This document shows positions 10,621-21,623 of a stretch of DNA of 64,000 bases, in pieces (position 1 is the stretch's first letter; each line of letters starts with the position of its first letter). The DNA comes from Phytophthora sp. 'mugwort' (taxonomy: Eukaryota > Oomycota > Peronosporomycetes > Peronosporales > Peronosporaceae): positions 1,550,001 to 1,614,000 of the forward strand of contig JAUCEF010000009.1 of NCBI GenBank assembly GCA_033558025.1. Direction: 5' to 3'. Position numbers and translations under genes: made by a program. The notes beneath the pieces were generated by a model, which worked only from the letters and a program-made list of their open reading frames with translations, ran no database searches and had not been told where the DNA came from.

Positions 10621-11937
10621 GGGCCATGCAACCTGTAAACCGTGTCGGCATGATGCGCTGACCTTTAGGCAAGACTTCTGTCGATACCCATGAGTGCAAC
10701 GGAATTTGTTTTAGCTGTACTCCATCTCAAGGAAATTGGATACGCGTTCAACCTGATCATCAGTATTATATATATAATCACTTAAATTACTATCGCAAAA
10801 CCCAACACAATATGGCGTACTAATTGTGTTTTCGGACGGTCAGGGTATCTCTTACTCGAAATAGTAGCATGTGCTTGTATTGCAACGCGAGTACATTATT
10901 AAGCTCTTTCTATGATACGAAAACGAGCTGGAAAAGCGGAAGTATCTTGTTTTGCGTCGCCACGAGAGTTAGCCACCACGACACTCTCCGTATAGGGTTT
11001 GTGCGCCTAATACGCTGTGTGCGGTCTGTCGTTTGGTCGCGGCGCTGATTGTCGCGCAGGACTGGAGAACCGGAGCGTTCGTGCGACGTATTCATTGACA
11101 ACGTCTCAGTGATACTATCATGACCACTGCCACGGCTCCCACCGCTTGATTTGCGTCTGCGGATCCTCTGTCTTTTCCTTGGTTTCGTACGTGGAGCACA
11201 TTTTTGTCTTCTTGACCGCCGTTTGTTTCGCAGGGGAATTCGCAGTGGTCTATTCAAGGCAACATCATATCCACAGTTAGGAAAGTGATTCGTATACGTA
11301 AATCAGGACATAATCTCGCGTATCACATCGAGTAGCTCTCAAAGCCTCGCTTGAATTACTTGCGTATTTAATATCGTCGTCGCGGGCGTCGTCAGATTCA
11401 TCATAAGAAGAGGAGCCGATCTCAAAAACATGAGCACTGGATTCGTTCTCGTCTTCGTCGTCGTCCTCACGAACGTCGGTGTCCTCATCCCTGAAGATGG
11501 GCTGGGTCGAAAGAGATCGTTGTCAGTCTCACTGCCTGAAGAAAGTTGTTCCAAAAAATGAATCTGCGTCACAATACGGGTAGTATTTAAAATTGGATTA
11601 GCAACGAACAACATATCCAATGACGTACCGGACTCTCCACGTTTCGCACGAACAGCTGCTTTAATAATTTGCGTAGCAGTGCAGCGGGCTTCAGGAGCAA
11701 AACGCATGTGATACTTGTCCCACGCGGCTCGTTTTCTCAAATGATCTCTTCAAAAGCACTAGTGACTGGTCTGCTATTACCGAAATTACGTAAATATCTA
11801 CTGTGCTGATATTTTAAATGCCTCGGGAACTTTCATGAATCAGGTAACTTTCACGAAACCGAAAAATGTGACGATATCGTTAAGGGCGCCGAGCACCTTC
11901 AATCTTTACCGGTGTTGTTGTCATTTGGAATGAGTGT
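10621..11937. other. Decayed coding-like stretch, unassigned
   Basis: Minus-strand frames at 11740-11339 and 11257-10910 hold an acidic run (Asp/Glu-rich in the frame next to the longest ORF, about 11490-11360) and then a very basic run (RNKRRSRRQK, RKRQRIRRRK). An acidic-then-basic N-terminus is common in transposases, but I recognise no catalytic motif. A single GGGCGCC-type unit lies at about 11882-11890. Confidence 0.3.
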
Positions 11938-12204
11938 CTGAAAGTCGTCTATCGGGATCTGATGATGCGCAGTGAATTTCATGGTTACACACACATTCTT
12001 CTTTCGTCGTGCCGGGCGACATTTACGACCATTTTACCGCCCAACCCTACAAAAATGCGGACAATAAGAATTGTACGGCAAAAGTTGATGGCAACGTGAA
12101 ATAGTACGTTGGAAAGATCATTTAGTCATAGCGCAATTTATACACGACGAGCATTCCACAGAGGTGATTTCAACAGACTTGAACCTTTCTAATCAGAAGC
12201 TGCC
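11938..12204 (-). repeat. Right arm of the 267-bp inverted repeat
   Basis: Reverse complement of 1-267. To its right (12205-12292) is short unique sequence and then the Copia target site. The pair brackets 11.67 kb of decayed transposons and the CRN relic. Confidence 0.9.
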
Positions 12205-12297
12205 CACCGTGCAGGGTAGGGCCTATTTGCTTAAATAGGACGGGACTTCCATAATCGGTATGCATTTAGTCGAGTGCCTTATGCACACAATACAATC

Positions 12298-12584
12298 TGT
12301 TGAAATGCTCTTGTTGGTTTGAGGGCAAATGCCGAAGTGAGTTCTATTGTCTCCTTACTCTTGCTAACCTGCTTCTACTTACCTTGTGTCCCAGGAGTAA
12401 ATCAAAATATCGACCAATCCGATCCATCCACGTGTTCTCAACTGCCCCCCCCCCCTTTTCAGCACAACGCCATTGCGTGAGCTCGCATGCATTGCGTCAT
12501 CGCTGCATGTGCCCGCAAGCATCGTGTCATCACTGCGCATGGGCATGACGTCACCGCTTCGCATATACGGCGCACACATCAACA
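12298..12584 (-). repeat. Copia-1 3' LTR
   Basis: 287 bp, starting TGTTGAAATG and ending CATCAACA on the plus strand. It contains an 11-base C run. The gag-pol stop codon (12551-12553) lies inside this LTR. Confidence 0.95.
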
Positions 12585-15500
12585 CTCCCACTCGCCGCAT
12601 GCTGAGCGGTCTTGGTTCGGACGCCGCTCCCTGCGAGCAAGAACTGCAGTCTCTTCGTCCCGACCGCCTTCGTGAGCATGTCCGCCAGCTGACCTTCCGT
12701 CCCAACGTAGTCCACCGTGATGATGTCCCGGGCCACGTTCTCGCGGATGAAGTGGTGCCTGATGTCGACGTGCTTGGCCCGCGCATTGTAGCCGGCGTTG
12801 CTTGCCAGTGCAATGGCACCTTGGTTGTCCTCCCAGACTTGCGTCGCTCCCACTTGCTCATGACCCAGGTCCTTGAGCATCGCACGGGTCCATAGCACCT
12901 CCTGCGTGCACAGGCTTAACGCCATGTACTCCGCCTCCGCCGAGCTCAGCGCCACCGTGCGCTGGTACTTGGACTTGAAAACGACCGGCGCGCCGCCAAT
13001 CATGATCATGATCCCGGATACCGAGCGGCGGTCGTCCAGATTGCTGCCCCAGTCCGCGTCCGTGTATGCCTCCAACACGACCTTGCCGTCGTTGCCGCTG
13101 TAGATGACAGATGACCCCGAAGTCCTTCGTCGTCTTCAGGTAGCGGAGCACACGAATGGCTGCCTTCCAGTGCTGCTGCCCATGGTTCTCCAAGAACCGC
13201 GACAGCTGCGTGACGATATATGCCACGTCCGGCCGCGTGCAGGTCGTGATGTACAACAAGCATCCGATCAAAGACCTGTACGACTTGGACCTCATGTCCT
13301 CGCGCTCAGCGTTCGTGGTCGGCGATTGCATCTTCGTCAACTTCATGCCGGACTCGCACGGGTTCAGCACCGCTTTCGCGTCTTGCTGGTTGAACCGGTT
13401 CACGACGTCGTCGATGTAGCGCGTCTGCCTGATCATCAACGTGCCGGCCGTGTGGTCATGGTCGACCTCCATACCGAGGATGAACTTGACCTCGCCGAGC
13501 TCCTTCATCTTAAACGCGCTCTTCAACGCCATCTTGACCTCGTCAATCTCTTTGTTGGTCTTGGCGGCGATGATCATGTCGTCCACGTACAAGCAGACGT
13601 ACACGTAGTTGTCCTTGGAGCCCTTCACGTAGACGCACTGGTCTGCCCCGCAGCTGCGGAAGCCGATCTTCATAAACACGGCGTGGATCGTCTGATGCCA
13701 CGCGCTCGCGGCCTGCTTGAGGCCGTAGATCGCCTTGTCCAGCTTGCACATCATGTTCTCCGCGTTCGTGATGCCGTACGGCACCTCCATGAACACTTGC
13801 TCCTTCAGATCACTGTTCAGGAACGCTGTGTCCGCGTCCAGCTGCTCTGTGACGTAGGCTTTCGCCACCACCACCGACAGCACAACCCTGATCGAGTTCA
13901 TGTTGGCGACGGGCGAGTACGTCTCGAAGAAGTCCACGCCGAACTTCTGCTTGAAGCCCTTCGCCACCAACCGGGCCTTGTACCGCACAACTCGGCCGTG
14001 CTCGTTCCGCTTCTTAGCGAACACCCATCGACACCCAATCGGCCGGGCGCCAGACGTCCGTCGAACCAGCGTCCACGAGCCATTGTCCGCGTGCGCCTTC
14101 AACTCGGAGTTCATCGCCTTGATCCACTCCGACGCCTCGTTGCTCTTCATGGCCTGCTGGTACGTGGTAGGCGCGTCGTCAGCGTCTCCCACACTGGCAG
14201 CGTAAGCCAGTACCGCTTCGGCGAGCAGTCCGTCCTCGTCGACTCGAGGTCGCTTAGGCGACGGCGGCCAGAAGTGGTCGTCGTTGTCCGGGTCGTCCTC
14301 GTCGTTCACCTTGTACTCGTCTGCAACGTCTTGAAGAGCAAGGACTGAGTCACGAGGGCGTCGGACTCGTTCGGGTTCCGGGTGGAATACAAGATTGTCA
14401 CTGAAGGCTGCCCCTGGCGTCCTTCGGTATCTTGCCAGCTCATGCCTCGTCAACTCGTCCGACTCAGCCTCGGGCATCTCCGTGTCTTCCTCATGGCTCT
14501 CCTCCACCGATCCCATCGGCTCTTCAGTAGCGGGTTGGCGCTCTTGCTCGTGCTGCACGACGTCATCGACGTCCTCCGTCGAATGGATGACCGTCGTGCT
14601 CTCCGTCGGCGCCGAGTCGTAGATGCCGTCTACCTCGCGCTCGTCGAGCTTCATCGACCTTGTCACCTTCACCTTGTTCGACTCCAAGTCGTACACGCGG
14701 TAGCCCTTCGAGTTCTCGGCGTACCCCAAGAACATGCACTTGAAGCTCTTCGGCTCCAACTTGGTGCGCTTTGCCTTGTCGACGTGAGCGTACCCGACCG
14801 AGCCGAACACGCGCAAGTGGTCCAGTCGCGGCTTGCCCCTGAACGCCAACTCGTACGGCGTCCTGCTCGAGTGCGTAATGGTCGTGGACCGGTTAATCAG
14901 GTACACCGACGTACTGACCGCCTCGGCCCACCACATCGTTGAGATAGCCTTGTAATACAACATGCTGCGGGCCTTCTCCATGATCGTGCGGTTCATGCGC
15001 TCCGCCACGCCGTTCTGCTGCGGGCTGTAAGGCACGGTCTTCCGGTGAACGATCCCGTTCAACGCGCACAACCTGTCCATTTCCTTGTTGACGAACTCCG
15101 TGCCGTTGTCCGAGCGCAGGCACTTGATGCGCTCTCCCCACTGGTTCTCGTACAAGTTCATGAACGTCTTGAACTTGACGGGCACCTCACTCTTCTTGGT
15201 GATGAAGTACGCCACCACGTACTTGGAGTAGTCATCCACAAACGTGAGCACGTACCGGGCCCCGCCCTTAGACTTCGTCTTCATGGGCCCCATGACGTCC
15301 GTGTGCACCAACTGCAACACCTTCGTCGTCTTCGACAGCGATCGAGACGGGAAGTGCGCGACCGTCTGTTTGCCCTTCATGCAGCCCCCGCACAGCGTCA
15401 TGGACTTGCGGTCCAACGTGGGCATGCCAGTGGTGGCGTTCTGCGTCTTTGCCAGCGCGTCCTTGTTCAAGTGGCCCATGCGCGCATGCCACAACTCCCA

Positions 15501-16688
15501 CTCACTGTCGACTCCGGCGTACTCCACGTAGTGCGCCATGTCCTTCTCGCAGTCGAGCACGTAGGCCTTGCCGACCTTCTTGCCCAACGCGATCGCCTTG
15601 GACTTGTTCCAGATCGTACACGACTTCTTCTGAAACTTCACGCTCATGCCGCGCTCCGCCAGCCTGCTGACAGACAACAGCTGCCGGTCCAGCCCGGGGA
15701 TGTACATCACATCGACCATCTTAATGCGCGTGCCGTCGATGCCCGTCAGGCGCACCGACCCCGTTCCCACCACCCGGATCTTCTTGCCGTCCGCGATGGT
15801 CACCTCGACGTCCGAGTCGAGGTCCTTGTACTCAAACAAGTCGTTGCGGTGAGGCGTCATGTGCGCCGTCGCACCGCTGTCGATCAGCCACCCAGCCGAC
15901 CGACTCTTCCCAACGGCGAAGACCGCGTCGTCGTCGTTGTTGCCCGCGTTCGGGTCCGGGCAGTCCCGCTTCATGTGGCCCATCTGGTCGCAGTTGAAGC
16001 ACTTGCCCTTGAAACCGCCGTTCTTCCTTGAACCGAAGGCCTTGCTGCCCTTGCCGCCCCTGAAGGTTTTCGCGCCTTTGAACTTACTGCCGTTCGCAGT
16101 AGCCTTTAGCGCGCGCTCAGTGCCTTCCTTCTTGTCGAGGCGCTCGTACTCCTTGAGTAGCTTCTCCTTCACCTCGATCAACGTGAAGTCTTTCACGTTC
16201 TCCACGATCGAGCAGATCAACTCGTACTCCGTGGGCAGACTGCTCAGCAGGATGACCAGCTGACGAGCCTCGTCCAGCGGTTCTCCGAGCGTCTGCAGAC
16301 CCACGATGAGCTCGTCGAAGTCGTCCAGGTGCTTGGCCATGGTCACGCCGCCCTCCATCTTGAACTCGTGGAGGCGACGGGTCATCGTCACCCGGTTGTG
16401 CATGGTCGTCCGGTTGTAGAAGTCGCGCAACGTGTTCCAGGCCATGATGGCCGACGTCGCCGAGCGGATCTTCGTGTGGTGCTCCACCGCCACACCTTGG
16501 GCGATGAGCCCGAGCGCCTTCATGTCATTGAGCAGCCACGCCTCCGTCATCTCCGACGGGTCCTTCACCAACTGCACGTGCGCCAACAGCCCCTTCCTCG
16601 CCAGCGTCATCCGCATGGCGAACTCCCAGCGGAAGTAGTTGTCGCTTCCCAGGATGACTTCAGCTTTCTTGGCGGACGTGGTGGTCAT
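12551..16688 (-). pseudogene. Copia-1 gag-pol polyprotein, one frameshift
   Basis: The ATG at 16688 (MTTTSAKKAE) is the first true start; the open frame upstream of it begins with TTG inside the LTR. From that ATG, in approximate residues: Gag; CCHC zinc knuckle CFNCDQMGHMKRDC (230-243); aspartic protease LIDSGATAH (268-276); integrase zinc domain HARMGH...CGGC (401-436) and catalytic Asp, Asp and Glu in HTDVMG, SDNGTEF and PQQNGVAERMNR; RT with LYVDDMIIAA. A 7-bp duplication (13102-13108 repeated at 13109-13115) shifts the frame just before RNase H. The RNase H domain (ADWGS, SSAEAEYMAL, EDNQGAIAL, KHVDIRHHF) continues intact in the next frame to 12551. Without the duplication the frame would be continuous, so the lesion is recent. 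Confidence 0.95.
12585..12593 (-). other. Copia-1 polypurine tract
   Basis: On the minus strand GAGTGGGAG directly precedes the 3' LTR, the position where plus-strand DNA synthesis is primed. Copia-2 has the related AAGTGGGAG at its own 3' LTR. Confidence 0.75.
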
Positions 16689-16716
16689 GGCAGTACTGAA
16701 GCTTGGTCTTGAGCGT

Positions 16717-16732
16717 CTTGCGGCTGTTAACC
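16717..16732 (-). other. Copia-1 primer-binding site (tRNA-Asn anticodon-arm type)
   Basis: The 16 bases next to the 5' LTR read, on the plus strand, CTTGCGGCTGTTAACC. This matches the anticodon arm of eukaryotic tRNA-Asn (loop CTGTTAA, anticodon GTT) and not a tRNA 3' end. Drosophila copia primes in the same way, from an internal tRNA-iMet half. The tRNA sequence was recalled from memory, not searched. Confidence 0.6.
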
Positions 16733-17019
16733 TGTTAAAATGCTCTTGTTGGTTTGAGGGCAAATGCCGAAGTGAGTTCTATTGTCTCCTTACTCTTGCT
16801 AACCTGCTTCTACTTACCTTGTGTCCCAGGAGTAAATCAAAATATCGACCAATCCGATCCATCCACGTGTTCTCAACTGCCCCCCCCCCCTTTTCAGCAC
16901 AACGCCATTGCGTGAGCTCGCATGCATTGCGTCATCGCTGCATGTGCCCGCAAACATCGTGTCATCACTGCGCATGGGCATGACGTCACCGCTTCGCACA
17001 TACGGCGCACACATCAACA
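16733..17019 (-). repeat. Copia-1 5' LTR
   Basis: 287 bp, identical to the 3' LTR except at three positions. It should hold the element promoter, but no individual promoter motif was identified. Confidence 0.95.
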
Positions 17020-17024
17020 CAATC

Positions 17025-19246
17025 CCATATATTTACCCTATGCCACCATAGCTAGCACAAATTACGTGATTCTGTGTTGGTCCGTCTGCTTTTGATTAAA
17101 TGACCTGATTTCAATTTTCAAGCCTAGAATCTGATTAATAAAAAGTTAATGCATAGTGGATGTCGGTGTAGTCGCTTCCCAACGTTGCCGTTTCTGTCTC
17201 GAGTCGTACCTGTCGCGTCCGAGTACGCGATCAGCGATTTTCAGTTGGGAGATGACATTCTGCGGAATAACAAGGGGGGTCTTAGTGAAAAGCCGAGAGT
17301 ATTCGTACGATTCGTGCACGCATTCAGGGGATGAGTAATTATTAATCAATTGGACGGAATTTTTCAGCTGCCGGGTGTCCGATCATCTGCACTGCTCTCG
17401 CTTATAGGACCAGTACCTCAGCATGTCACACTGCTGTGTTCCTTAGTTGCATATATCTCAATGTAGAGGTCAAATTCTAATTTGGAGGTCTAATGCACCC
17501 CTCCTGGCTAGACTATATTTTCAGTATCGGCCTGACACGCGCTGCATCGATCCCCGAGATGGACGTGCACCCGCTGGGCTACCGAGAGGGCGTGGCGATC
17601 CAAGCACCAATACAACTGTCGACGCCGTTCTCATGTTGCATTACCGTATCGGATATCGTGTTTCTACCCTTTTGTTTCGTCAACACTTTCATCTGTAGCG
17701 GTAATTGCCCACTCGAAGCACCCATGCAGCAAAAGGCAAACGAACTACAGATACACTTTAATCCAGAAGATATGTATGCGCGGACGCGGGATGCATCTAA
17801 CTAAGCAATCGGTTTCCTCTCACTGTGCGTGCATCCCATGTCAAAAGCTTATCTTCGAAGCCATCTTTGTGCTTCGCGGCCGCGTCTCGTCTGTGAATGT
17901 TGCTACATGTATTAGAAGTCCTAATAAGCGGCGAGGCGAAGCCAGCCCCACTTGCCACACGGGAGCAAGACCCATCGACGTACATTGAAGGTCACGTTTT
18001 GTCGCATCGACCTATGGAATCTTGACTGGATTTACACTATACGGTCGAAAGCGCTGAGAGAGCTTGGCATCCCACCGTGCCGCAGCCCCAGCAATGCCGA
18101 CCACCAACACTGCGTCGGCCAACGACCGTGTCTAACAGCGCGAAATCGAGCGAGTCACACCTAACATTACTCTTCCTTGAAGCTTACCGTTATGTTACAT
18201 TGAAGTTCGTTGAAGGCTCCGGCGCAAGTACTTTTCGCATAGCGGGACAGCAGATTTTCAAGCTGAAGTTGACGTTGGCCGTTTCTATATCGTTTGAGAG
18301 GCACAAGAGACCTGCGAGTGGATGCAAAAGAACGGCGCCGAGCCAGCCGTCGCGAATGGATCGTGGAGGTGCGAACCAGCTTTGACGTATGCAACTTAAA
18401 GATGGCTCACTCGCGGTCAGCAGGACGGTTATCTAGGTCAAACTCAGTTAGCAATTTACGTCGTCCAGACTAAGACCACCAGAGAAACTAAGAAGCAAGC
18501 CAAGAAGGTATCACTTCACGAAAGACCATGCTTTACAAGCCACACACGTCCATAGAGTTCGGTGACGCCATGCTGGGCCAGCTCACCAGCGTGCTCGTCT
18601 TCGTCTTCGACCACATGATACCCGCCGTACACAGCGTCATCAGCTGGGAGACGGACGACACTGACCTGGGTCCTATCGTCCCGGTACGAGCAGCATCAAT
18701 TTGTTCCAAATAGATAGACTCTGTGCTGACGTTGCTGTTTGGTGATCATGCAGGAATGGGGTGGCGACGCTCGGCCGATCAGCAGCAAGAGCATAATGCT
18801 CGCAGCTCAGCCCCATGCTCAGAAAGCCTAGCTTTCGCTGGGTACCCACTGCTAGTATACTGTTACCTACCATACTCTACAGCAAAGCAAAACAAAAACG
18901 AAAACAGCCACGCGTGCATTGTGAGGCCGAGGATGAAGCAAGAGTTAGCCGTTTTCAGGTTGCCATCTACTATTTCTTCCCTTTTTAAATTAAATTTATA
19001 TTCAAGCAAAACATTTCACAGCTCCAGTCATCAATTTTCATGGTACGATGTTCGTGGCTCATTTTGAGATTCGATGGAGCGTCGGCAGCCGAGAAGCGAA
19101 TCAAGTGCCCGCAAGAAAGAAACGAATGGTTGCCTCGAAGAAGTCGGTGGGGTTTTCCTGCGAAGTAACAATGTGAAAATTTCTATGGCGTATGGAAACT
19201 TAATTAACCCCAAATCATTACTTTTGTGTATTGATTCCTTCATGGA
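17025..19246. other. Mostly non-coding stretch
   Basis: No family was recognised. The segment 18528-18713 (plus) is a 61-codon ATG ORF containing AMLGQLTSVLVFVFDHM, with more gene-like codon use than its surroundings. It may be an exon fragment of a lost gene, but I cannot name it. The rest contains only short ORFs. Confidence 0.35.
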
Positions 19247-19565
19247 GACCAAAAGAAGTCTTCGGACAACATCAACTCGCGTCTGCAGTTCGTCATGCGG
19301 TCCGGCAAGGTGGCGCTGGGCTACAAGCAGACGCTCAAGAACCTGCGTAGCGTCAAGGCCAAACTGGTGATCATGGCGTCCAACACGCTGCCGTTGCGCA
19401 AGTCGGAGGTCGAGTACTACTCGACGCTGGCCAAAACGGGCGTGCACCACTCGGTACTAACAACGACCTCGGTAGGGCTTGCGGCAAGTACTTCCGCGTC
19501 TCTTGCATGTACATCCTCGACGCCGCGACTCAGACATCCTCCGTTCGATGCCTTCGGAGAACTAG
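19247..19565 (+). pseudogene. RPL30: Ribosomal protein eL30 (RPL30) pseudogene
   Basis: eL30 is a 60S subunit protein of about 105-115 residues. The translation gives [42 protein letters not shown] and TGVHH, and after a frame change [18 protein letters not shown], all close to eL30 in order. The C-terminus ([12 protein letters not shown], stop 19563-19565) needs a further one-base shift. I count three small deletions: one base near 19253, four bases near 19455 and one base near 19525. There is no in-frame ATG. Across the segment corresponding to the protein body there is no intron, so it could be a processed copy or a decayed duplicate. The functional gene must be elsewhere. Confidence 0.88.
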
Positions 19566-19810
19566 GGGACGTCACTATTGCTTTTTCAGTCTCCTCGTAA
19601 TCCGAAACGACTTCTTTGAGGTGCCACCCGGAATGCTCTTATTGTTGCAACTTTATCTCCAAAGTTTTGAAGATCAGAAAGCTGGAGAACATCTCGTTCC
19701 TAGATGTCATATTTTTTAATTTATGAATTTGGTGGCAATCAGGCCACCAAATTCTGTGGATATTTGCTTAGCTGGACGCGGTCGGAAGCCGGTGTGCTGT
19801 CGTGTAGCCA

Positions 19811-21623
19811 TTACCCAATCACGCTAATTAGTCAAGCCATCACTAATAATGGTGACAGCTCGCCACCACGACAAATGTGCACGACTAGAGGCATGTGCAT
19901 GTTCAATTCTGGTGTACGTCTAATAATTATGAAATGCACCGATCAGTGGTATTGTTACTGTAGCTAGCTATACATCCGCAATCGGGTTGGCCGCATCGTA
20001 ACCTTTGTCGAACTCTGAGCGATAGCGAGCTACGATTTCCTGCAATGGTTTGCTCAACTGCTCTTCCTCCCACTGTCCGTCGCTACTGACATCCAAGCCG
20101 CACAGTACCAGGGATTTCTTTGCCCAGTTTCTCCCGTGCTTGCCCGTTTCGGCGTTGACGAGCCGAATGCACTCCGCAGCGGTTTCGAAATATAATTTCT
20201 TGCCCGGGTTCGCCAGCAAGCCTGACGACTTGGCGCCCTGCATCCACTTACCACGTCTGATAGCTTGCACGTTTCTCTTCTCGCACAAATTCCGCCAGTG
20301 CACTTTAATCCGCTGTATCGAGAACCTATCAGCAGGCTGCACAAAATCAGTAGCATTAGGAGGGAAAAAGTGACGCGAGTCCGTAGTTGCCTAGCGAACG
20401 CCTGGACCTCCTCCCCCGAGTGACCGCTGGAATTGTCCATCCAAAGGTGATGCTCTTTAGCGAAAGGTCCGCCAGTACCCCAGCATCGTACTTCTTGCAG
20501 CCACTCCAGCATCAACTTTGTGTTGATGAACGCGCTTGCGGACGAACGATAGGCAACGCCGTCGACATTATCAGGCAGACCTTGAATAGGGTAACTCGAT
20601 TTCTTATGTTTGTAGATCAGCATTGGGCAAAGGAGCTGTGCATCCGAGCCACCTCGAAGCACCACGCACATTGTAATTCCTTCCCGACCTAATCATATGA
20701 CAAAAAAAATATGTCAGTATATTCATATTAGTATCGGTTAATCATACAGTACAATAGCAGGTTGCAGTACACACATCTGGCACAATGCTGCGGTACTTGA
20801 CCTTGTCATCCCCTCGAAAGTCTAACGTTTTTTTGCCATCATCGAGGTCGATTACTAAATCCGCGCCATTTTTGCTTCGCTGACTTGCTTCTCGCCCTTC
20901 CGCATCCGATAGACATGTTATGACGCTCCGTGAACCGGAGCGACTGGCACATGGATGCGCCATGGAGTGACTAGAGAGCTAAAAACATTACCACCAAACC
21001 TGAGGCTTTATACATTGGGTGGGGCTGTCCTCGATCATCGTTGTAGCCAAGTCGATGAGGAGCCGCGAGGAGAGCTTCAAGCCAGCGCGGCGAAGACGCT
21101 CGAACTCTTGAAGTAGACGGGGGTATAGCCAGCCCCAGTGAGTATCAAGCTTGCGGCCATGGCCGCTGAGAGTCTTTAGAACGAGCTGGTGGCGGCCGCC
21201 CATGGCCGACCTGGCGTACTTGTGCTGGCGCCCGTCCTCCAGCGCCAGCTGCAGCGCTGACCGCTTCTTCCACCAGTCCCTTGCTTTATTCATGTTGACT
21301 CGGCGACTTGATGTTTGGAAAAGTGAGGGAAAGTGGCCGACTGCGCGTCCGAAGAGGCCCTTCTCGTCGTTATCTATCCCGTCACATTCCATCCACTGCA
21401 CGAATCGCTCTCTGTCCGCCACTGTGGCAACGTGCTGGAGGCACCTCGTGCCGTTGCTCATGTTTATGTTGTGCGTGCGTTTGCTCGGTGTCGCTCGGAT
21501 TGAGATGAGTGGTGGGCCTGCAAGGCATGCTTAATTTTGGTTTCGATAGTACTACCTTTTTGAATCGTTAAGTATGATGCACGACTAAACTCGAAGCACG
21601 ACTAATTAGCGTGATCGGTGTAG
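19811..21623 (-). mobile_element. pogo-type DNA transposon A, decayed
   Basis: A 16-bp inverted pair, ATCACGCTAATTAGTC at 19818-19833 and its exact complement at 21600-21615, flanks a minus-strand DDE_1 transposase remnant. TA dinucleotides lie at the probable outer edges (about 19812-19813 and 21621-21622), as expected for Tc1/mariner/pogo elements, but the two ends differ in length by about one base, so the precise limits are uncertain. Confidence 0.7.
19968..21461 (-). pseudogene. pogo-type DDE_1 transposase A, broken
   Basis: The N-terminal segment (21461-20988; MSNGTRCLQHVATVADRERF) is basic and helical, consistent with the paired HTH/CENPB DNA-binding half. The catalytic half has KEHHLWMDNSSGHSGEEV (second Asp block, about 20440-20400) and, after a one-base shift in a T run near 20360, PPNATDFVQPADRFSIQRIKVHWR (third Asp block). 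It ends at 19968 with a normal stop. The piece at 20963-20742 lies between the two halves. The frameshift and the gap make it inactive. The class is clear; the subfamily is not. Confidence 0.75.

Larger units (their letters stand above)
12298..17019 (-). mobile_element. Ty1/Copia retrotransposon 1, young and nearly intact
   Basis: A complete 4,722-bp LTR element on the minus strand. Its LTRs (12298-12584 and 16733-17019) are both 287 bp and differ at three positions by my reading. They start TGTT and end AACA, and are flanked by the 5-bp target duplication CAATC at 12293-12297 and 17020-17024. Internal order is gag, protease, integrase, reverse transcriptase, RNase H, which is diagnostic of Copia. 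The low LTR divergence and clean target site point to a recent insertion. The frame is broken once, by a 7-bp tandem duplication near its 3' end. Confidence 0.97.

Noticed and set aside
13104..14348. 414-codon ORF on the plus strand
   Set aside because: It is antisense to the Copia-1 RT region. The strongly GC-biased third positions of pol keep the opposite frame open; no domain is present.
15045..16031. 328-codon ORF on the plus strand
   Set aside because: Antisense shadow of Copia-1 gag-integrase; Arg/Val/His-rich with no motif.
16689..16763. Extension of Copia-1 gag upstream of the ATG
   Set aside because: That frame begins with TTG inside the LTR; the first ATG is at 16688.
17797..17985. 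Minus-strand frame starting YVDGSC-like text suggestive of RNase H
   Set aside because: Only six residues fit; the other RNase H acidic positions are absent.
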